A DNA stretch of 13,690 nt from positions 1 through 13,690 of the forward strand of contig DASVBY010000107.1 of the NCBI GenBank assembly GCA_036381895.1, in the 5' to 3' direction. The stretch comes from JACQFZ01 sp036381895. Its GTDB lineage: Bacteria; Pseudomonadota; Gammaproteobacteria; Acidiferrobacterales; Sulfurifustaceae. Below the pieces are notes generated by a model. That model was not told the DNA's origin and did no database searches. It saw nothing but the letters and a program-made list of their open reading frames with translations. Position 1 is the first letter of the stretch. Every line of letters begins with the position of its first letter. Shown here piece after piece: positions 7,003 through 13,493 of the stretch. The position numbers and the translations under genes were made by a program.

Positions 7003-8232
7003 TTACCGGTAGCCGCGCCGCGCGAGCTCGATGCGTGCGATCAGGCTCTTGTGCACCTCGTCCGGGCCGTCCGCGAGCCGCAGGCTGCGCGCCTGAGCGT
7101 AGATCGCGGTGAGCGGCGTGTCGTACGAGACGCCGGCGCCGCCGTGGATCTGGATGGCGAAATCGACGACTTTCTGCAGCGCGTTCGGCGCCGCCACCTT
7201 GATCGCCGAGATCTCGGTCATCGCCGCGAGCGGCCCCACCTGGTCGATCTTCCAGGCGGCGTACAGCGTGAGCAGCCGCGCCTGGTCGATCGCGATGCGC
7301 GCTTCCGCCACCCGCTCGCGGTTGCCGCCGAGGTGGAGCAGCGGCTTGCCGAAGGCGATGCGCTGCATGCCGCGGTCGATGAGGAGCTCGAGCGCGCGCT
7401 CGGCCGCGCCCAGGCAGCGCATGCAGTGGTGGATCCGCCCGGGGCCGAGGCGCCCCTGCGCGATCTCGAACCCCATGCCGGGGCCGGCGATGATGTGATC
7501 GCGCGGCACGCGCACGTCGGTGAAGTGCACCTCGCCGTGGCCGTGCGGCTCGTCGTATTCGCCGAAGACCGGCAGCATGCGCTTGATCTCGATCCCCGGC
7601 GCATCGAGCGGCACCAGCACCATCGAGTGCTGATGGTGGCGGTCCTTGGCGGGATCGGGCGTACGCGCCATGAAGATCGCGACCTTCGCGTTCGGATCGC
7701 CGAGCCCCGTCGACCACCATTTCTTCCCGTTCAGGACGACCTCGTCGCCCTCGATCACCGCGGTCGCCTGCATGTTGGTCGCGTCCGACGACGCGACGTC
7801 GGGCTCGGTCATGCAGAAGACCGAGCGGATTTCGCCGGCGAGCAGCGGCTTGAGCCACCGTTCCTTCTGCGCCTCGGAGCCGTAGCGGCAGAGCACCTCC
7901 ATGTTGCCGGTGTCGGGCGCGTTGCAGTTGAAGACCGTCGGCGCCAGGAAGCTGCGTCCCATCTCCTCGGCGAGCGGCGCGTACTCGAGCGTCGAGAGGC
8001 CCGCGCCGTACTCCGGATCGGGCAGGAACAGGTTCCAGAGACCTTCGGCGCGCGCCCGCGCCTTGAGCTCTTCGAGCGCCGGCGGCACCTTCCACTGGCG
8101 CCAGTCGCCGCCGTGGTTCGCGGCGCGGATCTGCTGCCAGTAGTCGGCCTCGACCGGCTCGATGTACGTGCGCATGAACGCGCGGATGCGCTCGAGATAC
8201 TGCTCGGTTCGGGGGCTCGGCTGAAAATCCAT
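7003..8232 (-). CDS. acyl-CoA dehydrogenase, ACAD10/11-like family
   Basis: FAD enzyme of 409 residues that introduces a 2,3-double bond (or acts on a modified acyl group) in acyl-CoA thioesters in the cytoplasm. The N-terminal helical domain opens MDFQPSPRTEQYLERIRAFM. The middle beta-domain has the FAD/substrate signature FCMTEPDVASSDATNM (canonical TEPxxGSD) and GKKWWSTGLGDPNAK. The C-terminal helical domain has GRIHHCMRCLGAAERAL, IQIHGGAGVSYDTPL and LADGPDEVHKS. The DGPDEVH ending is typical of the ACAD10/11 and FadE36-like group rather than short-chain enzymes with YEGT. GAGGTG lies about 5 nt before ATG 8232, fixing the start. First gene of the operon; the divergent LysR regulator probably controls it. 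Relatives often sit beside or are fused to an aminoglycoside-phosphotransferase-like kinase, which is absent here. Confidence 0.93.
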   Translation of the reverse strand: MDFQPSPRTEQYLERIRAFMRTYIEPVEADYWQQIRAANHGGDWRQWKVPPALEELKARARAEGLWNLFLPDPEYGAGLSTLEYAPLAEEMGRSFLAPTVFNCNAPDTGNMEVLCRYGSEAQKERWLKPLLAGEIRSVFCMTEPDVASSDATNMQATAVIEGDEVVLNGKKWWSTGLGDPNAKVAIFMARTPDPAKDRHHQHSMVLVPLDAPGIEIKRMLPVFGEYDEPHGHGEVHFTDVRVPRDHIIAGPGMGFEIAQGRLGPGRIHHCMRCLGAAERALELLIDRGMQRIAFGKPLLHLGGNRERVAEARIAIDQARLLTLYAAWKIDQVGPLAAMTEISAIKVAAPNALQKVVDFAIQIHGGAGVSYDTPLTAIYAQARSLRLADGPDEVHKSLIARIELARRGYR

Positions 8233-8266
8233 CGGGCACCTCGCGGCGGCAGGGAACGGTTCCGCG

Positions 8267-8272
8267 ATTCTA
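8267..8272 (-). promoter_or_regulatory. -10 element of the acyl-CoA dehydrogenase operon
   Basis: On the minus strand TAGAAT matches TATAAT in five of six bases, about 35 bp before ATG 8232. The hexamer 17 bp upstream (TTCTGT) is a poor -35, which fits a promoter needing an activator. The LysR-type dyad at 8286-8311 overlaps the -35 zone. Confidence 0.4.
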
Positions 8273-8285
8273 GGAACCGCCCGTC

Positions 8286-8311
8286 GATTACAGAACTGCA
8301 ATGACGTAATC
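8286..8311. promoter_or_regulatory. probable LysR operator, GATTAC-N14-GTAATC
   Basis: Perfect 6-bp inverted repeat with a 14-bp spacer (8286-8291 and 8306-8311) in the 86-bp gap between divergent acyl-CoA dehydrogenase and LysR genes. It is the most AT-rich spot nearby. Size and position match a LysR-family recognition site. Binding here would touch the -35 area of the operon promoter. Confidence 0.5.
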
Positions 8312-8315
8312 AGGT

Positions 8316-8336
8316 ATCATGCAGCGTATGCATGAT
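8316..8336. repeat. 8-bp perfect inverted repeat over the LysR start codons
   Basis: ATCATGCA (8316-8323), spacer GCGTA, TGCATGAT (8329-8336). Both candidate start codons (ATG 8319 and ATG 8328) lie inside it. In DNA it could be an autorepression operator. In RNA it would hide the start codons in a hairpin. Confidence 0.5.
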
Positions 8337-9257
8337 GTCTCCCGCCGCGGCCGCTTGGACCTCAACCTGCTGCGCGTGTTCGACGCGGTGTACCGCGAGC
8401 GCAACCTCACGCGTGCGGGCGAAGTGCTGTTCCTGAGCCAGCCGGCGGTGAGCCACGCGCTCGCGCGGCTGCGCCGGCAGATCGGCGATCCGCTCTTCAT
8501 CCGCGAGGGCCAGGGCGTGGTGCCGACGCCGCTCGCCGAACGGCTCGCGCCCGACATCCGCGCGGCGCTCGCGCTGCTCCAGCAGGCCGTGCAGCGCCGC
8601 GACTTCGTGCCGGCGCGCGACCTCGCGCGCGTCGTCATCGCGATGCACGACGAGATCGAGCCGGCGGTGCTGCCCCGGGTGTACGCGCGGCTTACCGCCA
8701 AGGCGGCGCCCGGGCTGCACATTGCGAGCGTGCGCCTCAACCGCCCGAACCTCGTGACCGATCTCGCCTCGCGGCGCGTCGATCTCGCGATCGACGTCGC
8801 CCGCGCGATCGAATCCGATCTCCACCATGCGCCGCTGCTGCGCGACGACTTCTGCGTTGTCAGCCGGACGCGCCGCCGGCTCGACGCCAGGGCGTATCTC
8901 GCGGCGAGTCATATCGCGGTGTCGTCGCGCCCCACCGGGCTCGCGGTGGAAGACATATTGCTCAGCCGCCTCGGCTTCGAGCGCCAGGTGCGGCTGCGCT
9001 GCCAGCAGTACGAAGCCGCCTGCCGCATCGTTGCCGCATCGGATCTGCTGCTCACCATGCCGCGGCGCCACGCGGAGGCGGTGAATGCGACCATCGGCAA
9101 CGCGCTGCTCCCGGTGCCGCTGCCGCTGCCGGCGATCGAGCTGCACCTCTACTGGCACCGCCAGGCGGAGGACGAGCCGGGAAATCGATGGCTGCGCGGG
9201 GAACTGCTGGCGCTATCCGAAGGCCTGACCGGAAGGGCGAAGAAGGCGAAGCGCTAG
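8319..9257 (+). CDS. LysR-family transcriptional regulator (NodD-like subgroup)
   Basis: Cytoplasmic regulator of 312 residues, the usual length. The winged helix-turn-helix covers about residues 10-75, with LDLNLLRVFDAVYRERNLTR, LSQPAVSHALARLRRQIGDP and LFIREGQGVVPTPLAERL. The effector-binding domain occupies about 95-300, with RVDLAIDVA and HAPLLRDDFCVVSR, as in NodD/PcpR-like members that sense aromatic or fatty compounds. AGG lies 4 nt before ATG 8319. ATG 8328 is an alternative, and a TATCAT at 8315-8320 could be a -10 that yields a leaderless message starting there. Its divergent placement suggests that it controls the acyl-CoA dehydrogenase operon and itself. The Lys/Arg tail (RAKKAKR) is unremarkable. 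Confidence 0.93.
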   Translation: MQRMHDVSRRGRLDLNLLRVFDAVYRERNLTRAGEVLFLSQPAVSHALARLRRQIGDPLFIREGQGVVPTPLAERLAPDIRAALALLQQAVQRRDFVPARDLARVVIAMHDEIEPAVLPRVYARLTAKAAPGLHIASVRLNRPNLVTDLASRRVDLAIDVARAIESDLHHAPLLRDDFCVVSRTRRRLDARAYLAASHIAVSSRPTGLAVEDILLSRLGFERQVRLRCQQYEAACRIVAASDLLLTMPRRHAEAVNATIGNALLPVPLPLPAIELHLYWHRQAEDEPGNRWLRGELLALSEGLTGRAKKAKR

Positions 9258-9284
9258 GCGGGGCACCGGCGACGCGGCCCCGCC
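9257..9284 (+). terminator. hairpin at the LysR gene end
   Basis: GGCGGGGC, 12-nt loop, GCCCCGCC. The stem begins at the last base of the TAG stop. No T-tract follows, so termination may be weak or Rho-assisted. Confidence 0.35.
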
Positions 9285-9371
9285 CGATTCACAGCGCCGC
9301 CGCACGCTCGGGCGGCTGCGCGGCCCACGCACGCAGGGCTGGACGTGCTGCAGGCGCTCGGGACGCCGACG

Positions 9372-9415
9372 AAAAAGATGCAGAACCGCGCCGCGGCGAG
9401 GCAACGCCGCGGCGC
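9372..9415 (-). terminator. intrinsic terminator of the binding-protein gene
   Basis: A perfect 11-bp stem (9388-9398 with 9405-9415, GCGCCGCGGCG) with a 6-nt loop lies 7 bp past the binding-protein stop. Read on the minus strand it is followed, after about 11 nt, by TCTTTTTC (the T's are 9376-9372). The stem is very strong. The T-tract is slightly distant, so I call it probable. Confidence 0.6.
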
Positions 9416-9421
9416 TGCCTG

Positions 9422-10585
9422 CTACGGCATCGGCAAGAAGACCCAGCGCCCCTTCTCGACCGTCACCAGGACGCGGGCTCGTTCATCGAGGCCGTTGTGG
9501 TTCTTGTCGCTCATGTTCACGACGCCGTGGGACACCGGGAAGTTGCGCGTACCTTCGAGCGCATCGCGCAGCGCCTGGCGGAATTGTGGCGTGCCCGGCC
9601 GCGCCTGTTTGAGCGCCGCTTTGGCCGCCCGCTCGAAGAGGAGGAACGCATCCCAGGCATGTGCGCCGAACGGGTTGATGCTGCCCGCGCCGTGCTTGCC
9701 TTCGTACAGGCGCACGTAGCGCAGCGCCGGTTCGCGGCTCGGATGCGACGCAGGCAGCTGCTCCGCGACCAGCACCGGCCCGATCGGCAGCACCAGCCCT
9801 TCGCCGAACCCCTCGACGGCGCGCAGGAACTCGACGCTGCCGGCACCGTGCGTATGGTAGAAGCGGCCCTTGTAGCCGCGGTGGCGCAACATGCGCATGG
9901 GCATCGCCGAGGGCGTGCCGCTCGCGGCGACGAGCACCGCTTCCGGATTGGCGGCGAGTATCCGGCGCGTCTGCGGCAGCGCGGTGCGATCGGTGCGGTC
10001 GTAGCGCTCGACGATCGTGAGGTCGATGCCGTGCGCCTGCGCGAGCCGCCGCGTGTGCGCGAGCCAGGCTTCCCCGTAGCCGTCGTTGAAGCCGATGTAG
10101 CCGAGCGTTTTCACGCCCGTCCGCTCGAGGTGCTCGAAGATGGCGGACGCCATGAGACCGACCGACTGTGGCGCAACGAAGACCCACGGGAACCAATCGG
10201 GCTTCGGTGCGATCGGCGCAAGCGCAATGTGCGGCGTCTTGGCCGGCGCGGCGACCGCGGCGATCGCCATCGCGCTCGGCACCGTCGAGCCGCCGATGAT
10301 GATGTCCGCGCCCGACTCGACCAGGCGGCGCGCGTCCTTGTCGGCGACCTGCGGGAAGTTGCCGTCATCGAGCACGAAGTAGCGCACCGGCTCGCCGTCG
10401 ATGGTCTTCGGCAGCAGATCGATGGTGTTCTTCTGCGGCCCCCCGAGCGAGGCCGCGGGCCCGGTCACCGTGAGCGAAACGCCGACGGTGATCTCGGCGT
10501 GCAGCGTCTGCGCGCCGACGAGCGCCAGCGCGACCGCGCCACGACGCAACCAGGCACATACCGAGCGAAGCGTGATCGTACTCAT
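9422..10585 (-). CDS. periplasmic Leu/Ile/Val-type ABC transporter substrate-binding protein
   Basis: Type I periplasmic binding protein of 387 residues (Peripla_BP_6/LivK-like), the normal length. The signal peptide is about 1-30 (MSTITLRSVCAWLRRGAVAL onward, ends QTLHA|EIT). The mature start EITVGVSLTVTGPAASLGGP is the classic first strand and ligand loop. Other family landmarks are DDGNFPQVADKDARRLVESG, ADIIIGGSTVPSAMAIA, LGYIGFNDGYGEAWL and NPFGAHAWDAF. The start ATG 10585 is chosen because GGGAG lies about 7 nt upstream; ATG 10597 and an earlier GTG/ATG are possible. No permease or ATPase gene adjoins it, so it is an orphan or partners with components elsewhere. The ligand could be an amino acid, an aromatic acid or another small carboxylate. 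It has its own promoter, structured leader and terminator. Confidence 0.92.
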   Translation of the reverse strand: MSTITLRSVCAWLRRGAVALALVGAQTLHAEITVGVSLTVTGPAASLGGPQKNTIDLLPKTIDGEPVRYFVLDDGNFPQVADKDARRLVESGADIIIGGSTVPSAMAIAAVAAPAKTPHIALAPIAPKPDWFPWVFVAPQSVGLMASAIFEHLERTGVKTLGYIGFNDGYGEAWLAHTRRLAQAHGIDLTIVERYDRTDRTALPQTRRILAANPEAVLVAASGTPSAMPMRMLRHRGYKGRFYHTHGAGSVEFLRAVEGFGEGLVLPIGPVLVAEQLPASHPSREPALRYVRLYEGKHGAGSINPFGAHAWDAFLLFERAAKAALKQARPGTPQFRQALRDALEGTRNFPVSHGVVNMSDKNHNGLDERARVLVTVEKGRWVFLPMP

Positions 10586-10625
10586 GAAGGCTCCCATGGT
10601 TGCCAAACCATCCAACTCGAAGCGA

Positions 10626-10666
10626 CACCCGCGGGTGCCGATGCCGGCGCCTCTGGGAAGAGGCGC
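10626..10666 (-). promoter_or_regulatory. two dyads in the binding-protein leader
   Basis: CACCCGCGGGTG (10626-10637) is a perfect 12-bp palindrome. GCGCCTCT, loop GGGA, AGAGGCGC (10647-10666) is a perfect 8-bp hairpin. Both would lie in the roughly 87-nt leader of the binding-protein transcript, so they could act as an operator, a stabilising hairpin or a regulatory fold. No known riboswitch consensus is recognisable. Confidence 0.35.
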
Positions 10667-10678
10667 GCCGATGCTTGA

Positions 10679-10687
10679 GGTATAGCA
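10679..10687 (-). promoter_or_regulatory. extended -10 promoter for the binding-protein gene
   Basis: On the minus strand TGCTATACC gives TG-n-TATACC, an extended -10 with four of six consensus bases. No good -35 is visible. The predicted start is near 10672. Confidence 0.35.
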
Positions 10688-10774
10688 CCGCTTCGGGGCG
10701 TGCGTCGGACGCGCCGGCGACGAGCGGCGTCAAGATTCCGTCGCGGGCGAGGGGTCGGCGCAGGGAACGTCGCC

Positions 10775-10810
10775 GCCGCGAGGGCCGGCGCGCCGGCCCG
10801 CCCTCGCGGC
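10775..10810. terminator. nested GC hairpin after the secreted-protein gene
   Basis: The outer stem GCCGCGAGGG (10775-10784) pairs with CCCTCGCGGC (10801-10810). Overlapping it, 10782-10799 is an 18-bp perfect palindrome, GGGCCGGCGCGCCGGCCC. It begins 15 bp beyond the stop of the minus-strand gene at 10826. It lacks a T-run, so it may be a Rho-assisted or processing hairpin. Confidence 0.4.
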
Positions 10811-10825
10811 AGCGAGCGGAAAGGA

Positions 10826-11290
10826 CTACGGCGAGGGCGACTCGCCCGGCGCCGGGGTGTTCGAGTTCGAGAGCGTGTAGCTCGGGGGGAAGTCGATGCC
10901 GCCGGCCTGGCTCTGCACCACGAGCGATGCGACACCCTGGGTGTTCGCGTCGGCCGCGATGATCGCGAGCAGCGAGACGCCCCCGGCGGCGACGCCCAGC
11001 TCGTCCATGGTGTGCGCGCTCACGCCCGCAGGAACGTCGAGTGCGACGCAGTTCTGATCGGTGAGATCGCGGCAGACGAGATAGCTGCCCTGCTCGGAGA
11101 CCGTCGTCAGAATGAGCGTCGACACGAGCCCTTGGACGTTATTGAACGCCACCGGGTAGAGCGCCGCCTGCGCCTGGGTGACGATGGCCTGCGGCTTCAT
11201 CGAGGGCTCGGCGCCGTAGGCGCCCGCCGCCGATACGGCGGAAACAAGACAGACAGAGGCCGCCGCGATATTCCGTTTCAGTCCGTTCAT
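10826..11290 (-). CDS. small exported protein of unknown family
   Basis: I do not recognise this 154-residue protein. The signal peptide is clear: MNGLKRNIAAASVCLVSAVS followed by AAGAYGA|EPS. The mature part of about 127 residues has alternating hydrophobic segments (ALYPVAFNNVQGLVSTLILT, GVSLLAIIAADANTQGVASL) suggesting a beta-rich fold. It has two cysteines in VCRDLTDQNCVAL that probably form a disulfide, and a Pro/Ser tail (NTPAPGESPSP). The start is supported by AGGGA about 6 nt before ATG 11290 and by the signal peptide. It is transcribed alone. Its upstream DNA has a TTGACC -35 candidate (11348-11353) with a weak TACCGT -10 at 11324-11329. Periplasmic or secreted location is confident; function is unknown. 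Confidence 0.8.
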   Translation of the reverse strand: MNGLKRNIAAASVCLVSAVSAAGAYGAEPSMKPQAIVTQAQAALYPVAFNNVQGLVSTLILTTVSEQGSYLVCRDLTDQNCVALDVPAGVSAHTMDELGVAAGGVSLLAIIAADANTQGVASLVVQSQAGGIDFPPSYTLSNSNTPAPGESPSP

Positions 11291-11861
11291 GGGAGTTCCC
11301 TTCCACGGTTGTAGGGGCCGGGGACGGTAGTCGCTGGTCGCTCGGCCGGTCAAGGACAAGCGACGATCATCGGGAGTCGTCCGGAGCAGGAAGCAGCGCG
11401 GCGGTGCGCATGGAGCCCCGCAACACCCGAACCAGCGCAGCAGCATCCCCCGCGGAGCACGCAACGCATTCTGACCAGTCTCGGGGTGCGCGCCCGGCGA
11501 GCGTTCGAGCAGCTTGCCGGGACGCTCTGCGTCGGGCACCGAGGCAACGCCTTGCGACGCGCTACGCAGTCGCATGCCGGTTCGCGGCGCAAACCAGGGC
11601 CCAATACCGCGCCGGCGCACGCGCCTCGCGCATTCTCCCTATTCCGGTTTACTTTGGAGTCGACGCTGGCCGCGCGTCCTCTTTGCCGGATCAAGCGGCC
11701 GGCGGCCGGCACAGTCGCGGCGTAGGGTTTATACCGAGTTGTACGCGGGGGCGTCGGCCCCTATCGTCGCGCCAGTCGCGCCGGCTTCTCGGTCGCGCGC
11801 GCCCGCAGCGCCATCGACGCTGGCCCGCCGCGGTTCGCAGGCGGCGCCCCTCGGAACAGTC
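11291..11861. other. 571-bp divergent gap with no supported gene
   Basis: This lies between the secreted-protein gene (leftward) and the FNT gene (rightward). The FNT frame can be read back to 11514, but the extra residues are low-complexity Arg/Ala/Pro and precede the conserved N-terminus, so I exclude them. A TTTATACC -10-like element at 11728-11735 may serve the FNT gene. GGGGC, loop GTCG, GCCCC (11748-11761) would be a hairpin in its leader. Confidence 0.45.
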
Positions 11862-12683
11862 ATGCAACCGGAGCGGAAGCGCAAGGAAGCGCAAAAACGC
11901 GAAGCGGACGAGGTAGAGCACAGCGCGGTCCCCCGTACGCCGGTCATCTACGAAGTGGTGCGCCGCCACGGCGAAGAAGAAATGAACCGCCCTGGCGTCT
12001 CGCTCTGGTGGTCCGGCGTCGCGGCGGGCCTGTCCATCAGCTTCTCGCTCATTGCCCAGGCGATCCTCGAGCGCCACACACCCGATGCACCGTGGCGCAC
12101 TCTCTTCACGAGCCTCGGCTACCCCGTCGGCTTCCTCATGGTGGTGCTGTCGCGCCAGCAGCTCTTCACCGAGAACACCATCACCGTCGTCCTGCCCGTG
12201 ATGGCGCGGCCTACGGCGGCGAACGTCGCACGCCTCGCGCGCATGTGGAGCATCGTGTTGGCGGCGAACATGGCAGGCACGCTCGTCGCCGCGCTCCTCT
12301 GCACCTTCACCCCTGTGGTGAGCCCGGAACTGCTCGCTCAGATGCTCGAAATCAGTCGCCTGGCGATGGCGCATCCCTGGCTCGAAATGCTGGCTCGCGC
12401 GATCCCGGCCGGCTTTCTGATCGCCGCGATGGTATGGATCCTCCCGAGCGCGCAGACCACCCAATTCCACGTCATCGCGCTCATGACCTATCTGGTCGGC
12501 GTCGGCGGCTTCGCGCACATCGTCGCCGGTAGCGTCGAAGCGTTCCTGCTCGTCGCGGGCGGCGAGCTCGGCGTCTGGGGCATGATTTCCGGCTTCACGG
12601 TTCCCACGCTGCTCGGCAACGTCATCGGCGGCACTGCCCTGTTCGCGCTCCTCTCCTACGCGCAGGTGATGCGGGAGATCTGA
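11862..12683 (+). CDS. formate/nitrite transporter (FNT) family inner-membrane channel, YfdC-like
   Basis: Inner-membrane channel of 273 residues with about six helices. A charged cytoplasmic N-terminus (MQPERKRKEAQKREADEVEH) leads to VIYEVVRRHGEEEMNRP and LWWSGVAAGLSISFSLIAQA, the typical start of the YfdC-like FNT branch. FNT landmarks are YPVGFLMVVLSRQQLFTENT (LFTEN, 101-105) and His219 in VGGFAHIVAGSVEAF, which aligns by motif with the gating His of FocA-type channels. The last helices include VWGMISGFTVPTLLGNVIGG. GGAAC lies about 6 nt before ATG 11862. Substrates in the family are formate, nitrite, hydrosulfide or lactate; the YfdC branch is poorly characterised, so I do not name one. 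The adjacent convergent UspA gene hints at stress or anaerobic physiology. Confidence 0.93.
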   Translation: MQPERKRKEAQKREADEVEHSAVPRTPVIYEVVRRHGEEEMNRPGVSLWWSGVAAGLSISFSLIAQAILERHTPDAPWRTLFTSLGYPVGFLMVVLSRQQLFTENTITVVLPVMARPTAANVARLARMWSIVLAANMAGTLVAALLCTFTPVVSPELLAQMLEISRLAMAHPWLEMLARAIPAGFLIAAMVWILPSAQTTQFHVIALMTYLVGVGGFAHIVAGSVEAFLLVAGGELGVWGMISGFTVPTLLGNVIGGTALFALLSYAQVMREI

Positions 12684-13040
12684 CGCTCGCGAACCACGCG
12701 ACGCTCAATGCAGCAGCACGCGCAACCATCCTCGTTATGGCGCACTATTGCAGGCAGCGATAAAGCCGCCAAAGACATCGCGCAGGCGCGTTCTCGCCGG
12801 TAATATGAAGGTCCTGCACCGCTCTCGAGGCGCGCCTCGTCTGCTCACCTTCGTGATTTGCCGAATTCCGCTCCGCGGCTGGTCGTGGGGTGGCCGTCTG
12901 GCTGAGCGCCCGCCAGCAAGCGAACGTCGCTCACTGCGTGGCGCACCTCGCCCGAGCACCCGCACCACCCGCGGGCGCGATGACGACCGATACGTGCTCG
13001 TCCGATTCGAGCGCCATCGACTCCGGCTCACGTTGCGGTC
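12684..13040. other. 357-bp convergent gap, no supported gene
   Basis: This lies between the 3' ends of the FNT and UspA genes. Open frames of up to 98 codons exist on both strands but have Arg-rich, shadow-like composition and no ribosome site that decides a start. CGAGGCGCGCCTCG (12826-12839) is a perfect 14-bp palindrome. CTGGC, 9 nt, GCCAG lies at 12898-12916. No T-run makes either a convincing terminator. Confidence 0.45.
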
Positions 13041-13484
13041 CTAACGGTACACGATAACGGGTACCGTAGCGTGCGCCAGCACTTTTTGCGTCACGCTGCC
13101 GACGAGCAGTCGCTCCAAACCCCGGCGGCCTCGCGAGGCGATGACGATGACATCGCACTTATTCTTGCGCGCGGCGTCGACGATGCCCTCGTAAGGCGTA
13201 CGCGCCTTCGTCACCAGCGAAGCGAACGGCACCCCGGCCGCCTTCGCGAGCTTACCCACCGCCGCCACCAGCTCCTCCCCGGCGGCGCGTGCGACCTTCT
13301 CGTAATTCACGAACGTCCGGGAGTCGGCTGCATAGGGACCGCTGACGACCGCGGGGTGCGGACCGTCGATGGCATGGAACGCCGTTATTCGGGCGCCGAG
13401 CGCCGCGGCCAGGCGTACGGCCGCCTTGGCAGCCTTGAGCGCGGCGCGGGAACCGTCGGTGGGAACGAGAATGTGCTTGAACAT
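13041..13484 (-). CDS. universal stress protein UspA family, single domain
   Basis: Cytoplasmic nucleotide-binding stress protein of 147 residues, the standard single-domain length. MFKHILVPTDGSRAALKAAK is the canonical first strand and loop. The C-terminal motif CDVIVIASRGRRGLERLLVG followed by SVTQKVLAHATVPVIVYR fits G-x2-G-x9-G-S/T, except that the first Gly is Ala, a common variant, so ATP binding is likely. The start is ATG 13484, with AAGGTG 6 nt upstream; a GTG 9 nt earlier overlaps that ribosome site and is unlikely. The upstream inverted repeat ATCG-N6-CGAT (13497-13510) may be a control site. The exact stress role is unknown. Confidence 0.95.
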   Translation of the reverse strand: MFKHILVPTDGSRAALKAAKAAVRLAAALGARITAFHAIDGPHPAVVSGPYAADSRTFVNYEKVARAAGEELVAAVGKLAKAAGVPFASLVTKARTPYEGIVDAARKNKCDVIVIASRGRRGLERLLVGSVTQKVLAHATVPVIVYR

Positions 13485-13493
13485 GGCAATCAC

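Noticed and set aside
6917..8304. 440-codon minus and 417-codon plus frames over the acyl-CoA dehydrogenase
   Set aside because: Both are shadows; only the frame 7003-8232 shows family motifs.
9188..10678. 496-codon plus-strand frame over the binding-protein gene
   Set aside because: It is a shadow; the minus strand has a signal peptide and complete binding-protein motifs.
11514..11861. N-terminal extension of the FNT protein
   Set aside because: It is low-complexity and precedes the conserved N-terminus. ATG 11862 has a ribosome site and the expected charged start.
12931..13017. 28-codon minus-strand frame after uspA with GGAG near its ATG
   Set aside because: The spacing is too short (3 nt), it is very small, and there is no independent support.
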